Of a stretch of 64,000 bases of DNA, positions 34,774 to 46,291 are shown in pieces. The stretch spans positions 5,332,001 to 5,396,000 of the forward strand of contig CM082591.2 in the NCBI GenBank assembly GCA_040954595.2. The letters run 5' to 3'. Each line of letters opens with the position of its first letter. Within the stretch, counting starts at the first letter, position 1. The translations under genes and the position numbers were made by a program. A model generated the notes under the pieces. That model had not been told where the DNA came from. It saw only the letters and a list, made by a program, of their open reading frames with translations, and searched no databases. Source of the stretch: Balanoglossus misakiensis. Its lineage: Eukaryota; Hemichordata.

Positions 34774-37501
34774 ATGATTTGGAGCAATCTTGGGACATTA
34801 TTTGCCTTACTGTGTGTGTTACCAGAAAATGGTAATTAATAATTTCTTATTCCTTTCTTTTGTTCTGCGTAAAATCAATACCCAAAGGTACTTTGAATTC
34901 ACAATTCTTTTCGTTATTATATTTGTATGTTTGTATAGCTTTTGCAGCGTGTCCATATGGCTATATTGAATGGAATGGAAATTGCTACAAAGTAGTCGAA
35001 AGCAACTACAACTATGAGGATGCATACAGAAGTTGTACTACAAATGTACAGGGTGGTCATTTGGCCTCTATTCACTCCTTTGAGGAAAATAAATTCATAC
35101 TATCACTTATGAAAACATCTGATGTGTGGATTGGCTTAAATGACAGGACAAAGGTAGGAGTCTCTGAATATTATACCAAAATAGTAAAAGTCACCCATTT
35201 CCCTTCCTTTCGATCGGTCGAGTGTGTGACATAGGTGAAAATCATTGTTTCTGTTTGATAAGTAACAACTTGGCTTATTGCGGTAACTTTCGAAAACAAA
35301 TTCAATTTTCTTGCCTGCAATCATTAGTTTATGACATACTACGGATGCTAAGCAAGGTCCATAGGAAAACTTAGGAATGAAGTCTGAAAAATTAATGTTC
35401 CCCTTTGAAAATCGTGTGTCAGTCAGGCCTCACTAATGTTACACATATAACTTTGTAAGTGTGAGAACTTAAGCACGCCATGCGGGCGAGTTCATAGCTT
35501 GAAAATGTAGTTACCCACATGGCGTAGATTATTTTACATTTGACTTGTTTTTCGACGATCTTGTAATTGACACGTCAATACATGCGGCCACAACTTGGGA
35601 TTCAATCACTATTTTTGTGAAATGCCAATAAATTTAAAACGTCTGCGTTGTCATCCACCCATTCATCCTTACAGTACAATATGTGCTTTTTGAGTGCTTA
35701 AAATGCAAGATTTGAAAAAAAGCTTCTTTCAAATTTCTCTGCTAGTCAGTGCATTGTTGGTGAGATTTTGACTTAAATGAAAATAATATCCTTAAGGTAG
35801 TACGTGCCTCGGAGAGAGATTTCATAAAAATGATACACTTAGTCCTACAAAACCTTTTTTTCTTTGCTTTAGTATAGTGCGTGGGAAGTCTTTCTGAAAT
35901 CAACGAAGAAAATTTGGTTTTCACCGTCTTGTTTTCATAAATATTACTTCTTTCAATTTTCTCCACAGAGTATAGCACACATATCGGTGGCCATTTTTTT
36001 TTAAATTTTAAGTTACTTTGCCTTCATTCAAAATTTTGGTCAGCGACTCCCATTTTTATTCTCAGTCTTATGAGAGAAGGCTGTCTTGAGCAAAATGTCA
36101 GAAATACTTTAATACTTTAAGTCACACTACTTTAAATAGAGACTCCCGGTGTGTGACGCTGGCCATATGCATACACTGGGTGATATACTAGGATAATTGT
36201 GCCAATGATGGTTTATCATGAACTGCACTAAATATTTACAGTTAGGTTCCCATTCCACACGCACTATGGTTTAGCTAGGTCATCTTATTTTGAGTAGCCA
36301 GGATAGTCAGAACGTAAGCGCTCGAGTAGGCTTATTTCATTAAATTCTTTCATTATCCAGTGTTCGTGTCGATATATTTGGATGTCAGCACGATTCCGTA
36401 TAGGTACCCCTCAGTATTAGTCATCCGAGTTAGCCCTACCGACAGAGTTTAATTCCTCTTTACAATATATTCACGACACAACCGCGTGACATTTTGCCAT
36501 TATTACTCTCAGGAAGGAGAATTTAAGTGGACTGATGGCACACCTGTAGGTTTTCAATTCTGGGATGCTGGAGAACCAAACGATAGATTTAGTAGTGAAG
36601 ATTGTGTTGAACTGTATCTTAACTATGGTAAGATTGCAATTTCCAAAGGTTCCATGTGACGTCTACGATTTCTGCCTTGATTGTACATTGCATGGCAGTC
36701 GACAATCACAATAAATCTTATCACCCTACTTTTAGACAATCGACAGACAGAGCATTATGGGAGTATGCATAGGCTACATGAGATTGTTTTATAGGTTGAT
36801 AGCACAGACGTAGCATCTCGTGGTTGTGTTTTCGTGTCCAATGTTGCAACTGGTATAGTTTTGAACGTCTTTGTATATAAAACAGAATCTATAAACGAAA
36901 ATTATCTAATAGCCATATCCAATTTCGAATTTCAAGATATTGAGAAATGTGTAAACTTTTATGTGTTGGTAAAATTTAGTGGTTAAATCATGCTGACCTC
37001 AGCAATTATTTAAACATAACGGTGACAGTGTACGACTCTCCTGCATAATCGCTGCCATTGCTGCATTAGATATTTTGAATCAGATCGACAGTCAGGTGAA
37101 ATGCGTAAACAATCAATCGAACGGTTCTCTAATAGTCTTAAATACTAATTTTGATATTTGGTGGGAAAACTATAAAAATCAACTTGCTAGTCGCAGGCAA
37201 CTTCATACGTTTGCCAGGAGATTCCACATGCGCAGATAGTAGAAATCAATTTTAATCAACAAACACATGTGTATTCGGTAAATAGATACCAAAACAATTC
37301 TCCGCGACCAAATATACCCGTAGGTGACATTTTCGCTGCAATCCAACCTGTTATTATTATAATTAGTCCGATTATTATAATGTTATAGCTTTTTATTTAA
37401 TAGTTTTTATTATTATATATGATGTTGCAGATGGCAAGTGGAACGATGGATCATGTGACTACGCGCAGCATTACGTGTGTAAAGCTCCTCTGACTGCGTA
37501 A
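34774..37501 (+). CDS. Secreted C-type lectin, 152 residues, four exons
   Basis: Likely a secreted single-domain, calcium-dependent sugar-binding protein. Exons: 34774-34831, 34939-35153, 36513-36627, 37431-37501 (stop TAA), phases 1, 0 and 1, all consistent. The ATG opens a signal peptide ([19 protein letters not shown]). The rest is one long-form C-type lectin domain: [15 protein letters not shown], a helix segment with [18 protein letters not shown], then [29 protein letters not shown] and YVC. Six cysteines fit the long form. EPN plus WND is the calcium-site pair of mannose/GlcNAc-type lectins in characterised family members, so a functional site of that type is expected. No membrane segment follows the domain. 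The introns are 107, 1,359 and 803 bp. It sits between the glycosyltransferase and receptor H on the same strand, not in an operon. Confidence 0.92.
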
Positions 37502-38081
37502 AGATTGTGCACATGTAATGTTTTCATGCAAAAAAATTGTTTTTGAAATCATTCTGTTATTTACTCAAATGGATGATTAAAGCTATATCCAAATAGTTTC
37601 ATTAGTGGATTTCTTCAGACCCTCACAGCATATATTCCCTGCAGTGTCCTACACGACACAAAGCGACTATTTCTGCTAGTGTGAAAGTTTTAATTCGTTG
37701 TCACTATTAGACATACATGTTCCCATGAACCAAATTAGGTCATTTTATTCAATATTCATTTTATTACACGCTTAAATAAGATTAAAGGTATACAGTCACC
37801 TCCAATTTACATACGCTCATATAAGGCTGAAATGGAGTATTTGAGTGTTCTACAGAACATATGGTGGCGCTCTTTTTTCGCGTGTGCCACCAACTGAAAA
37901 ATCTGTAATTGGCTATACTAGATCTAATTTTGCCATGGTAACTATAGCAAAATTTCCCTGCTAGTGGGTGAACAATCCAACGCTTGGCGAATTCTGCTTC
38001 GCATTGATAGGAAGAGCCGATATCGAATGATCAAAAAGCGACTCGACGTCGCTATGAACGCTTGGCCGCCACAAGCCAGTC

Positions 38082-38112
<31 letters not shown>

Positions 38113-38607
38113 TTTGAAACCCCCAACCTGAAAACGATCGACAGGCCGCGCTTTCATGGTCTGTATTCGCATTAGAAAGCAAAATCACGCGAGCTTTATA
38201 CACGCCACCAGTGGCTTGGTTAGTAATCTCTGGCTCACCCTATATGGCTATTAAACTACCTGTCACTTCGACTCTTTTCACTGGAACTGGGTTTATGTTT
38301 ATAAACTTTTACAGGAAGTACGCCCCCCCCCCAAAAAAAAAAAAAAAAAAAAAAAACAACAACTGGGGGCATAAATTCCTAGGCGAACTGGATTCAACAC
38401 GACGATTTGCTAGGTCGTTGTGGTTGACACAGCTCGAGACGGTTAGTATCTCCATCTTCCGCTGTGAAGAAAGTGTTCACTGCATAACATGCAAAGTGTA
38501 TGTTAATGATTAATGTCACTCCTCCAGACATGACCTCTGAACCAGGAAGTTCGGAGATGTTGGAACTGGTCAGTCCTGCCAACAGTGGCAGCGCGAGCGG
38601 AGAAATC
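37502..38607. other. Non-coding gap between the lectin and receptor H
   Basis: Contains the lectin 3' flank, the second copy of R4 (38196-38282), and a C8/A20-type homopolymer run near 38325-38357. No gene recognised. Confidence 0.5.
38196..38282. repeat. Short dispersed repeat R4, copy b
   Basis: Matches 31110-31197: TACACGCCACCAGTGGCTTGG, TCTGGCTCACCCTATATGGC and ACCTGTCACTTCGACTCTTT in the same order. Followed closely by a homopolymer C then A run, which could be a retroposon-like end, though copy a has no such tail. Confidence 0.7.
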
Positions 38608-41600
38608 ATGACACACTTCCACAAGGCTTTTTTCACAGCTGTTGTAACTGTGCTACAAGTCGTCATTGCGATTTCAGGTAAGAAAGTCAAGATTCGTCAG
38701 TTTTAAATGCTGTAATAGATGGCTTGGGAGAGCTCTGCTTTATGCCGGCGAACGTTTAATCCCGGAAACTTTGTCTGTTTGGAGTTATCGTTCCCAGCGA
38801 TTACGTAATCAACGAAGGACTACCGTGAGACCAAACAAACTTTTGTTAATTACCAGTGTGAACGGTCGTTTCCCTTTTTTCCTACTTTGATTCGAGCCCA
38901 TGTCCCATGCTGTGAGATAGTTGAACTTCAACGGATAGGGAATGCATGTAGTACATACGTGTAACGAAGGCCGATGGTGAATAATAGGATACCATCGGCG
39001 TGCCCTCTTCCTGCTGCACGGGAAAAAAGGAAGTTGTGTAACCTAATCTGATGGAATACGTTTGATGTAGGTGTATGGATGTGTCCGTTCTCTTCATCAA
39101 GGCCACAACACGATTCAAGAAAAAAAAGATATAGCCATCTTAACGTCTAATTTCCATCACATTGTAACAAAGCCATTAAGGCATGACTGAACACGGGGGA
39201 AATTATTCAAAATAATTTTGAACTATTATACTATTCAAAATATAGTTCTCCGTGCAGTAGAAGTGCATATATTCTCCCGTCTCTGTGTCAGTTCTGAAAG
39301 TTAAGAATATTGCTACATCTATTTTTTGATAAATTCATGTGTCAAAATTGTCACAAAATCGCGTTGTAACTATAATTCGTTCCATATGATGTGTCTCTTT
39401 GCAGAATCTGAGCACGTGCGGCTAGTCCACGGAAAAACGCCGTATGAAGGTCAAGTTGAGATGTATATTGAAGAAAAAGGGGGATGGCTGCCTGTGCTAT
39501 ATTTCCGTACGTCTTATGGTGAACCAAATTGGGGTTTCCAGGCTGCCAACATTCTTTGCAAAGAGTTGGGTATGTTGAATCGAAATGCAAATATTTTGAT
39601 AAAGGGAAGTGCGAAATTTAAGTCTGCACTTTTAAGGGATTAAAACTTAACTACAAACGCACTGAAAAATGGTTTTGCAGCTAAAATATGCCTATCGCCT
39701 GGGAAACGCAACCGTACTTCTGACAGACACAATGCAATGATGTTGACATTGATATTACTTGACCTGGGACAACACAACTTAGACCTAAACTGATAAGTGC
39801 TCTTGAATACCCACGCAGCCAGAAATATATTTACCCATACGCTTGTTTATACGTCTGTAGCAATTACAGGAAGACTGTTGATGTCAGATAATCACATGTA
39901 CGGAAGAATGACTTGTCCGTCATACTTGATCTTTCACACGAAATTTAACCCATGTTAAAGTAGAAGTTGGTTTAATTTTGGTTCTGTTTTGTATATAGCA
40001 TTTGGTGTTTGATGACCATATAATACAATGGACTCGCTGAGGAGGTCACTTTCGTGACCTCTATATGACCTTGCATCCTTGTACTTCTGTAGGTATGGCG
40101 TTGTCAAAATTCAACATTTTGGCACAAGAAACGTGTAAAATATTGCTTGAAAAAGGGTTACTTTCGCAATTCTGTACACAATGTATTGACTGCAGTTTCA
40201 ATTGTTTTTGTAGAAGTTTAAGTCCACCTGATAGATTCTTACCAACGGAAGTACGAGGATGTAAGGTCACGTAGGGGTCATGAAAATGCCTATAATGTCT
40301 CCTTTAACTTACACACAGTTCCTTCTTGTCTTGTCTTCATTGAAGGATACCTCGGTGCCATGTACCACGGACGGGAAGGGGGAGCACTCGACGGCGACCA
40401 GAGACTTCGCATCTCAAATATTCAATGTGATGAAGATGATGTATCGCTCTTGAGTTGTGACTTCGATTTTTACTCTGGTGCTTACAAGACCGCGGCGACA
40501 GCTAGGTGTAACTGTGAGTATTACTCAGCCGAGTTTTAAATCTATGATGTGGACAAGTAATACAACTATTCAGATATTCACATAGAAAAAATGAAAGTGT
40601 AGGCGTAGCACACTGCGCAAAATTACAATGAGACATCCTTCCTTGAGTATCAATACTCTAGAAAATTGTCTTGATAATTTCTGAAGTTTGCAAAATCATC
40701 AGTCTCGATATCTGTTTACTCCGATAGATAGGCCATAGATTCGTGAAATAAAACATTCGTCGTTTTCATTTCACATTAAATGGACAAAGTCTCTCTCTCG
40801 CTGCCCTTTTTTCCACTAATTATATTTGATACAAGGCACCGTTTGTTATTCTACATGTGGATATATAGTGAATGAACGTTCACCCACACACAACTTCCAT
40901 CCCTCTTATAGACAGGAGAGTGAAAAAACTCGCCAAAATGAATAATCGTTCTTTACCATTTATTCATTTTGGGCGAGTTTTTACTCTCGTATCATACAAG
41001 TGGGAAGGAAGTTTTGTGTGGTTGATCATTGATTCACTATATATCCACATTTACATTAACATAAACGGTGTCTTGTATCAAACATAATTAATGGAAAAGG
41101 GGCAGCTGGAGAGAGACTTTGTCCCTTTAATTATATATTAGCCACAATGTATTTCAAACAGACGATGCCTATCTGGGCTGCTATAGTGGTGAGTTAACAG
41201 AAACGCTACCGTACAACAGAGATACGACAATTCAGATGTGTCTTGAGACGTGTCGTAGCAAATATCTGACTTATGCTGGCTTGCGGCGCGGTGGGTACTG
41301 TTTCTGTGGCAACGAGTCAGACTACAGATCCCTTAGCAGAGAACCTGACGATCAGTGTGGATCTCCATGTGCCGGCGACAGCAGTCATAATTGTGGAGGC
41401 AGAGACGAACTGGCAATTTATTCGGGTGTGAGAAATCATTGAAATCTAACTTGTCCTAACAATCAAATCTTCACGTCAATGTTGTTAAAAGTTAACAAGA
41501 GTAATATTTACGCGACAGAATATTTTATCCTTAAATCCAAGTATTGTAGCTAAACTTTTACCGCTTGTGTTTTTCCCTTTGCAGCATCAATGGGTGGGTG

Positions 41601-44600
41601 TGGTGGACGGTTGAACGGATCTGGGATTATTTACTCGCAAGGATTTCCGGGAAACTATCCAGAAGATCAAGTTTGCGAGTGGCGTGTCTCTGCACAGCGA
41701 GGAAGTGCTATTGAATTTCAAGTCGTCTTCTATGAAGTTGCTGGGCTTGGTGATAATTTGACGATAAGCGAAATTCATGGAGGAGAAACGCGAGATTTAG
41801 GTGTGGGGAATGCGTCGTGCACGAATGAAGTGTTAGTCACATTCAAGTCAGGAGCCGCCAGCTCCCGTCATTCGAGGGGAATGTTCGGTCTGAAATATGG
41901 AGGTACGTGTAGATGTTCACTCCGATTAAATTCCGACAGGAGATTAGGATATTCAGACCGGTGCCGATGTCGTCATGGCCGATGTAAGTGGTTCTATCTG
42001 TGGTAAACCAAGTTTGTACCTATATAATCAGTGAAAACGGCTCAAAGGATGAACAAGATGGCCTATTCCGGGTTTGAGATGAATATTATATAAACATCAG
42101 ATGACATCAGATAATATTATAAGTATCAACATGTGAAGGAGAAAGATATCAAAACATAATTGTATGGTGCAATAATTTTAATACTCTGTGACGCGACCTG
42201 GGTCGGATGTGTTGAAGGTCATGTAATTTGAGATGCATGAAAGTTTCTTCTCGACATTTAGACGCATAAGCCTCTACAGCTATTTGTTTCCACTTTACTT
42301 GACCTTTACGCAGCCTGTCATAAAACAGCGAAGCGTTTTGTTTCACTCTGTTTTGGAGAGGTAACATGTATCAAATGTTTTGTTTCAATACATTCTTAAA
42401 CTCCAATTCTCCAATTACAGAAATACGGGCATGTCAGTCACCCCACAATCTCCTCGATGGAAACTTCCATCACAACGGATCGTGTCCATATCTACCCGGT
42501 GACACTATTTCCATTATCTGCAAGACAGGTTTCAATCTCAGCACTACCCATGATGCCATACAGTGTCAACCAGATGGTACATGGGATAATGCACTCCCAC
42601 AATGCACAGGTATGGTCCAGTACCCATGGTGATGTTTTGATGTATACTTCAGCAATTTAAGATTGCTACACATATTTATTTCTGCAAACAAATACATTGG
42701 ACCGACGTCGACGTTCTTTGATGTCAAAAACCTATACATTATTACCGCCATTGGAATTATTTCGGGATAATTGCGCTTGGATAAAAATTTGCAAAAATTC
42801 ACTGCAGAGTATAAAGTTACACTGGCTGTCAACACAAATACTACTGTATTTCCGTTGACTGAGTCAGTGACCCTATTTTAATCATTTCCCTTGTAAGTTT
42901 GATTACTTGACGATAAAGGATATTTTTGGCAAGCGGACATCGTGTAATTGTCCTCAAGTGGTACAAAAACGAGTCATGATGATACATTTAGAAAATATGT
43001 AATTTGACTGGCAGATGTAACTCGCGTTGAGCAGTGACTTTTGGAACAAAATAAGGTGATGCAGTTCCACTAGCATAAAATTGTGCCTAAGCTATCTCTC
43101 TCCCCCTCTCTTCCCTCTCTATCTCTCAGTTATCAACTGTACAGATCCAGGTGAAGTCCAAAATGCAGACAGAGTCGGGGACGAATACAGCTACAATAGC
43201 ACAGTTCAATACATATGCGATGATGGTTACTACATCATTGGCGATGACGTCATTCAGTGTACCATCGAAGGGGAATGGACTGAGAAACCAACCTGCATTA
43301 AAAATGGTAAACATAATTATTTATGTAAAATTCACAATGTTCCACAGGAGTATTTTATCGTCAAGAAGCCCAACCCCTCCTAACAATAAACGTTAACTAT
43401 AGTTTACATTACAACACTATTATATGCACGGAAAGCCCTCAAACTCCTTCTTTAGTAACTTACTTTAAAAATAATCGATTTTCAGTTCTGCTAATGTAAA
43501 CCAAGATGAACTTCTTTTGTGTAGCTCGACAATGGAAATGTTCCGTATAAAAATTGTATTTCTCGCACAGAAAGGGAAGTTATATATGCACATTAGTCGG
43601 GGAGAGGAAATGACTCGGGTCAGCTGTGTATCGGATAGCAGCCTATAGTTCATTCAACTTTCATTCATTCATTCATTCATTCAGTCAGTCATTCATTCAT
43701 TCTTCCATTCATTCATTCATTCTGTCAGTCAGTCAGTCAGTCATATGTATTTATTTTCTTTCTTTCGTAGCTACTCATCTGTCAGTGAGAAATGCGTCAA
43801 CAGGAGCAGGTAGGAAGCAACATTATATTGTGAATCAGAGAGAGACTTTGGTTCAAAAGACCACTTCTCATGTTTACTCATCTTATAAAATTGATTATGT
43901 CTACGGTCTGTTAGACATACAAATTATGACTCCACGTATTTTGCGTTGTTATTCGAGACACAAAATACTGGCAGAAATAGGAAGACATCATATAGATATG
44001 GGTCCAATCAGTTTTGTAAATATTGTTTTCCTAACCGAATTCTGTCAGCCTGCCTTGTTAAATGTATGCAAAATTTATTGGTGTAACTCATATTTTACAA
44101 CGGTCTTGCTTACATTACAGCTGCGGGGATAATCATTGCCGTGGTTGCAGTGGGCCTAGTTGCCATCGGTCTGGCCATAATTGCTTACATTTGTAGACGG
44201 TATGTGCAGCAGAAAATGCAACGGCCATGTTCCATTTTACGGAATCATTTTTTTCCTGGCTGCTGTGTTTTTATCTAGTGTTGAAAACATATGCTGCGTT
44301 CTTGTGGTTAATGATTATTTACGCGAGTTTATGTGAACGCATCGGGCTCATATTTGCCGCGGAAGCCAAAATATTAGATAATGCGAACCACGTCATCTAA
44401 ACTAGCATTTGTTTAGTCTTTCTGCTTGCTCTACCATCGTATTATGTCATTGATATTTTAAATATTCTTGCTTCACGTCTTTTTCTGTTCGACATTCATG
44501 TTTCAGGAAAATAGGAAGATTATTCCACAAAGACGGTGGCACAACGACTACTGGACAGTCTAATGACACCATGTATGCCAATGCACTGGAACAGAGTCTG

Positions 44601-45188
44601 AGAAATCGTCAAAACATTGCTGTCAATCTAAATACAAGCCCTGCCCAGGACAGCAATGACTATTCCGTAATATACAGTGACACAGTGCCTGCCAAACGCA
44701 CTGAGGGTGTTTTACATGGCGACCCAACACTACTGGGTGGCCATGATGATGTTGACTATGCGTGCCCGTATGAAAGCGCTGAAAACATTTCGAACCCCTG
44801 TCTTTACCGATGTGACGGTAATACAATGTCTTTTGATGATTCAATCGATGAGACATTCAGTCACAACAAGCAGAAGAGAAAATATGCGGCTACACCGAAT
44901 TATGACGGTGCAATGATGACTGAAACTGGGCAGCATTGTCTGACCGGAGACAGCGGAATCGTGGAACACGTGTCGTACGAGTCCGCCGACTTTGATGACG
45001 TAGGCAATGACGAGTACGCGGAAATTGATGATGATATTTGCATGGTGGACAATATAGCCTACGAGTCGGCGGGAACCAATGCCAGGATTGGCGGCGAAGT
45101 TGGTGGTGTCCTCGGTAGTATCGAACTCGGGTCGTCGGACAGCCTGAACGCCGATGGACCTGATTACGCTGTATTGGAAGGGCCATGA
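38608..45188 (+). CDS. Receptor H: SRCR-WSC-CUB-CCP x2-TM with a long NxxY tail, 716 residues
   Basis: Predicted type I receptor. Exons: signal 38608-38677, SRCR 39405-39569 and 40346-40513, WSC 41162-41425, CUB 41585-41902, CCP1 42421-42609, CCP2 43130-43306, stalk 43771-43809, transmembrane 44121-44199, tail 44507-45188. Phase 1 throughout, phase 2 before the tail. Domains: signal 1-23, SRCR 24-134, WSC 135-222 with eight cysteines, CUB 223-328, CCPs 329-391 and 392-450, transmembrane 464-489 (GIIIAVVAVGLVAIGLAIIA). The first in-frame ATG lies further left, but the ATG at 38608 begins the signal peptide MTHFHKAFFTAVVTVLQVVI. The SRCR lacks two cysteines that pair with each other in the group-A fold. 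The 227-residue tail has DYSVIY, VDYACPYES, EHVSYES, DEYAEIDD, DNIAYES and ends PDYAVLEGP, as in receptor C. Introns carry a MITE-1 and a MITE-2. Confidence 0.9.
40045..40286. mobile_element. MITE family 1, copy d
   Basis: In receptor H intron 2, ending about 60 bp before the second SRCR exon. Left end GTGACCTCTATATGACCTTG, CATCCTTGTACTTCTGTAGG; right end ACCAACGGAAGTACGAGGATG, split by a change, then AAGGTCACGTAGGGGTCATG. The interior GTTGTCAAAATTCAACA is shared with copies a and b. Confidence 0.8.
40776..41130. mobile_element. MITE family 2, fold-back element, copy b
   Basis: Same fold-back structure as 30157-30512: TTAAATGGACAAAGTCTCTC at the left, GAGAGACTTTGTCCCTTTAA at the right, mirrored ACACAACTTCCATCCC and GGGAAGGAAGTTTTGTGT inside. 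It ends 31 bp before the WSC exon of receptor H, so it supplies or adjoins the branch point and acceptor region. Confidence 0.88.
43660..43745. repeat. (ATTC)n / (AGTC)n microsatellite
   Basis: Imperfect CATTCATTCATT and CAGTCAGTCAGT units just before the stalk exon of receptor H. Confidence 0.9.
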
Positions 45189-46291
45189 TTACTACAGTAG
45201 ATACGTGGCCCCTCCATATTTTTCCCTGATGTGTATTTTTTCCAATTGTCCTAGTCTGCTTATATTTGTGTGACACTTTGTCCTCTATTGTGGAACAACT
45301 TTACAACAACAGGATTACTATTGACAATTTATACCATTTGCCAATTATGATATACCTGAACGCTTAAGGCGGCTGTACAAGGTAGCCAAGGTTCTTACCA
45401 AAAATCGAGGTTCTTAAGTTTACAGCCTTAAAAGTAAAAAATACTCGAGGATCTGGCTCACAAAGTCTTATTTGTAGTCTATGCGATGATAATTGTTCAT
45501 AATTAATTAACAATAATCGTTATTTATCGATCCGATATCATCAAGGTTCTTAAATAGGAATTTATACACGTGGCCGTGGTTCTTACCGAAAATCGAGGTT
45601 CGTAAATAGGAATTTATACATGTGGCCGTGGTTCTTAACGAAAATCGTGGTTCTAATTACGTTTTACAGCATCACGTATCAAAATTAGTCGAGGTTCTAG
45701 CTTACATAATCTTATTTGTAGTCTATGCGATGACGATTGTTCATTATTAATTAACAATCACCGTAATTTATCGATCCGATATCATCAAGGTTCTTAAATA
45801 GGAATTTATACACGTGGCCGAAATTCTTACCGAAAATCGACGTTCTTATGTACGTTTTACAGCCTAAAAAGTTAATAATAACCGGTCTAGCCCTTTACAG
45901 CGCACATTTATATAGTTCGTCGAAGTATGGTCGAATCGCGTCGTAGTCTCCAAGGTAACTTGACCAAGGTTACGTCATTGCTTAGGCTGCGAGTTGAAAG
46001 GTCGGAGGTTAACGTAGGGCGTACAGACAAGGGCCGCCGCGCCCACGACAACAATCAAATGGATGGACTGACTGAACGGGTGCTTTCGTGATCATACACA
46101 CGTACACAGAGTTGGTGTACCCATGATATTTTTGTCACGATATTTCGTGTCCACCCATGAGGGACTCAGCTGTGAGCGGTTTTGGTTCAGTTGACACGAT
46201 CGGCCGTGACCCAGATCGGATGAGAGAGCCATATTAACTTGCCCCTCCTTCAGTTGTCAGTATCACAAGTTAAAGCGTCTGGGTCAAAATT
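45189..46291. other. Non-coding gap between receptors H and I
   Basis: The left half is a tandem repeat (45375-45885). The right half, 45900-46290, is presumably the promoter and 5' flank of receptor I. No gene recognised. Confidence 0.5.
45375..45885. repeat. Tandem repeat, about 243-bp period with a shorter internal unit
   Basis: GATCCGATATCATCAAGGTT near 45529 recurs near 45772 with the same right flank, and TTTGTAGTCTATGCGATGA recurs at the same spacing. Within the unit, CCGAAAATCGAGGTTC and AATAGGAATTTATACA recur about 57 bp apart. It lies just after the receptor H stop codon. Confidence 0.85.

Noticed and set aside
40346-40513. Suspected frameshift in the second SRCR exon of receptor H
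   Set aside because: On re-reading, the G-run gives a 168-base exon, the same length as in receptor I, with an intact frame.
43626-44132. 168-codon frame over the ATTC repeat and following intron
   Set aside because: Overlaps the short stalk exon of receptor H but continues through its donor site into intron sequence; no domain.
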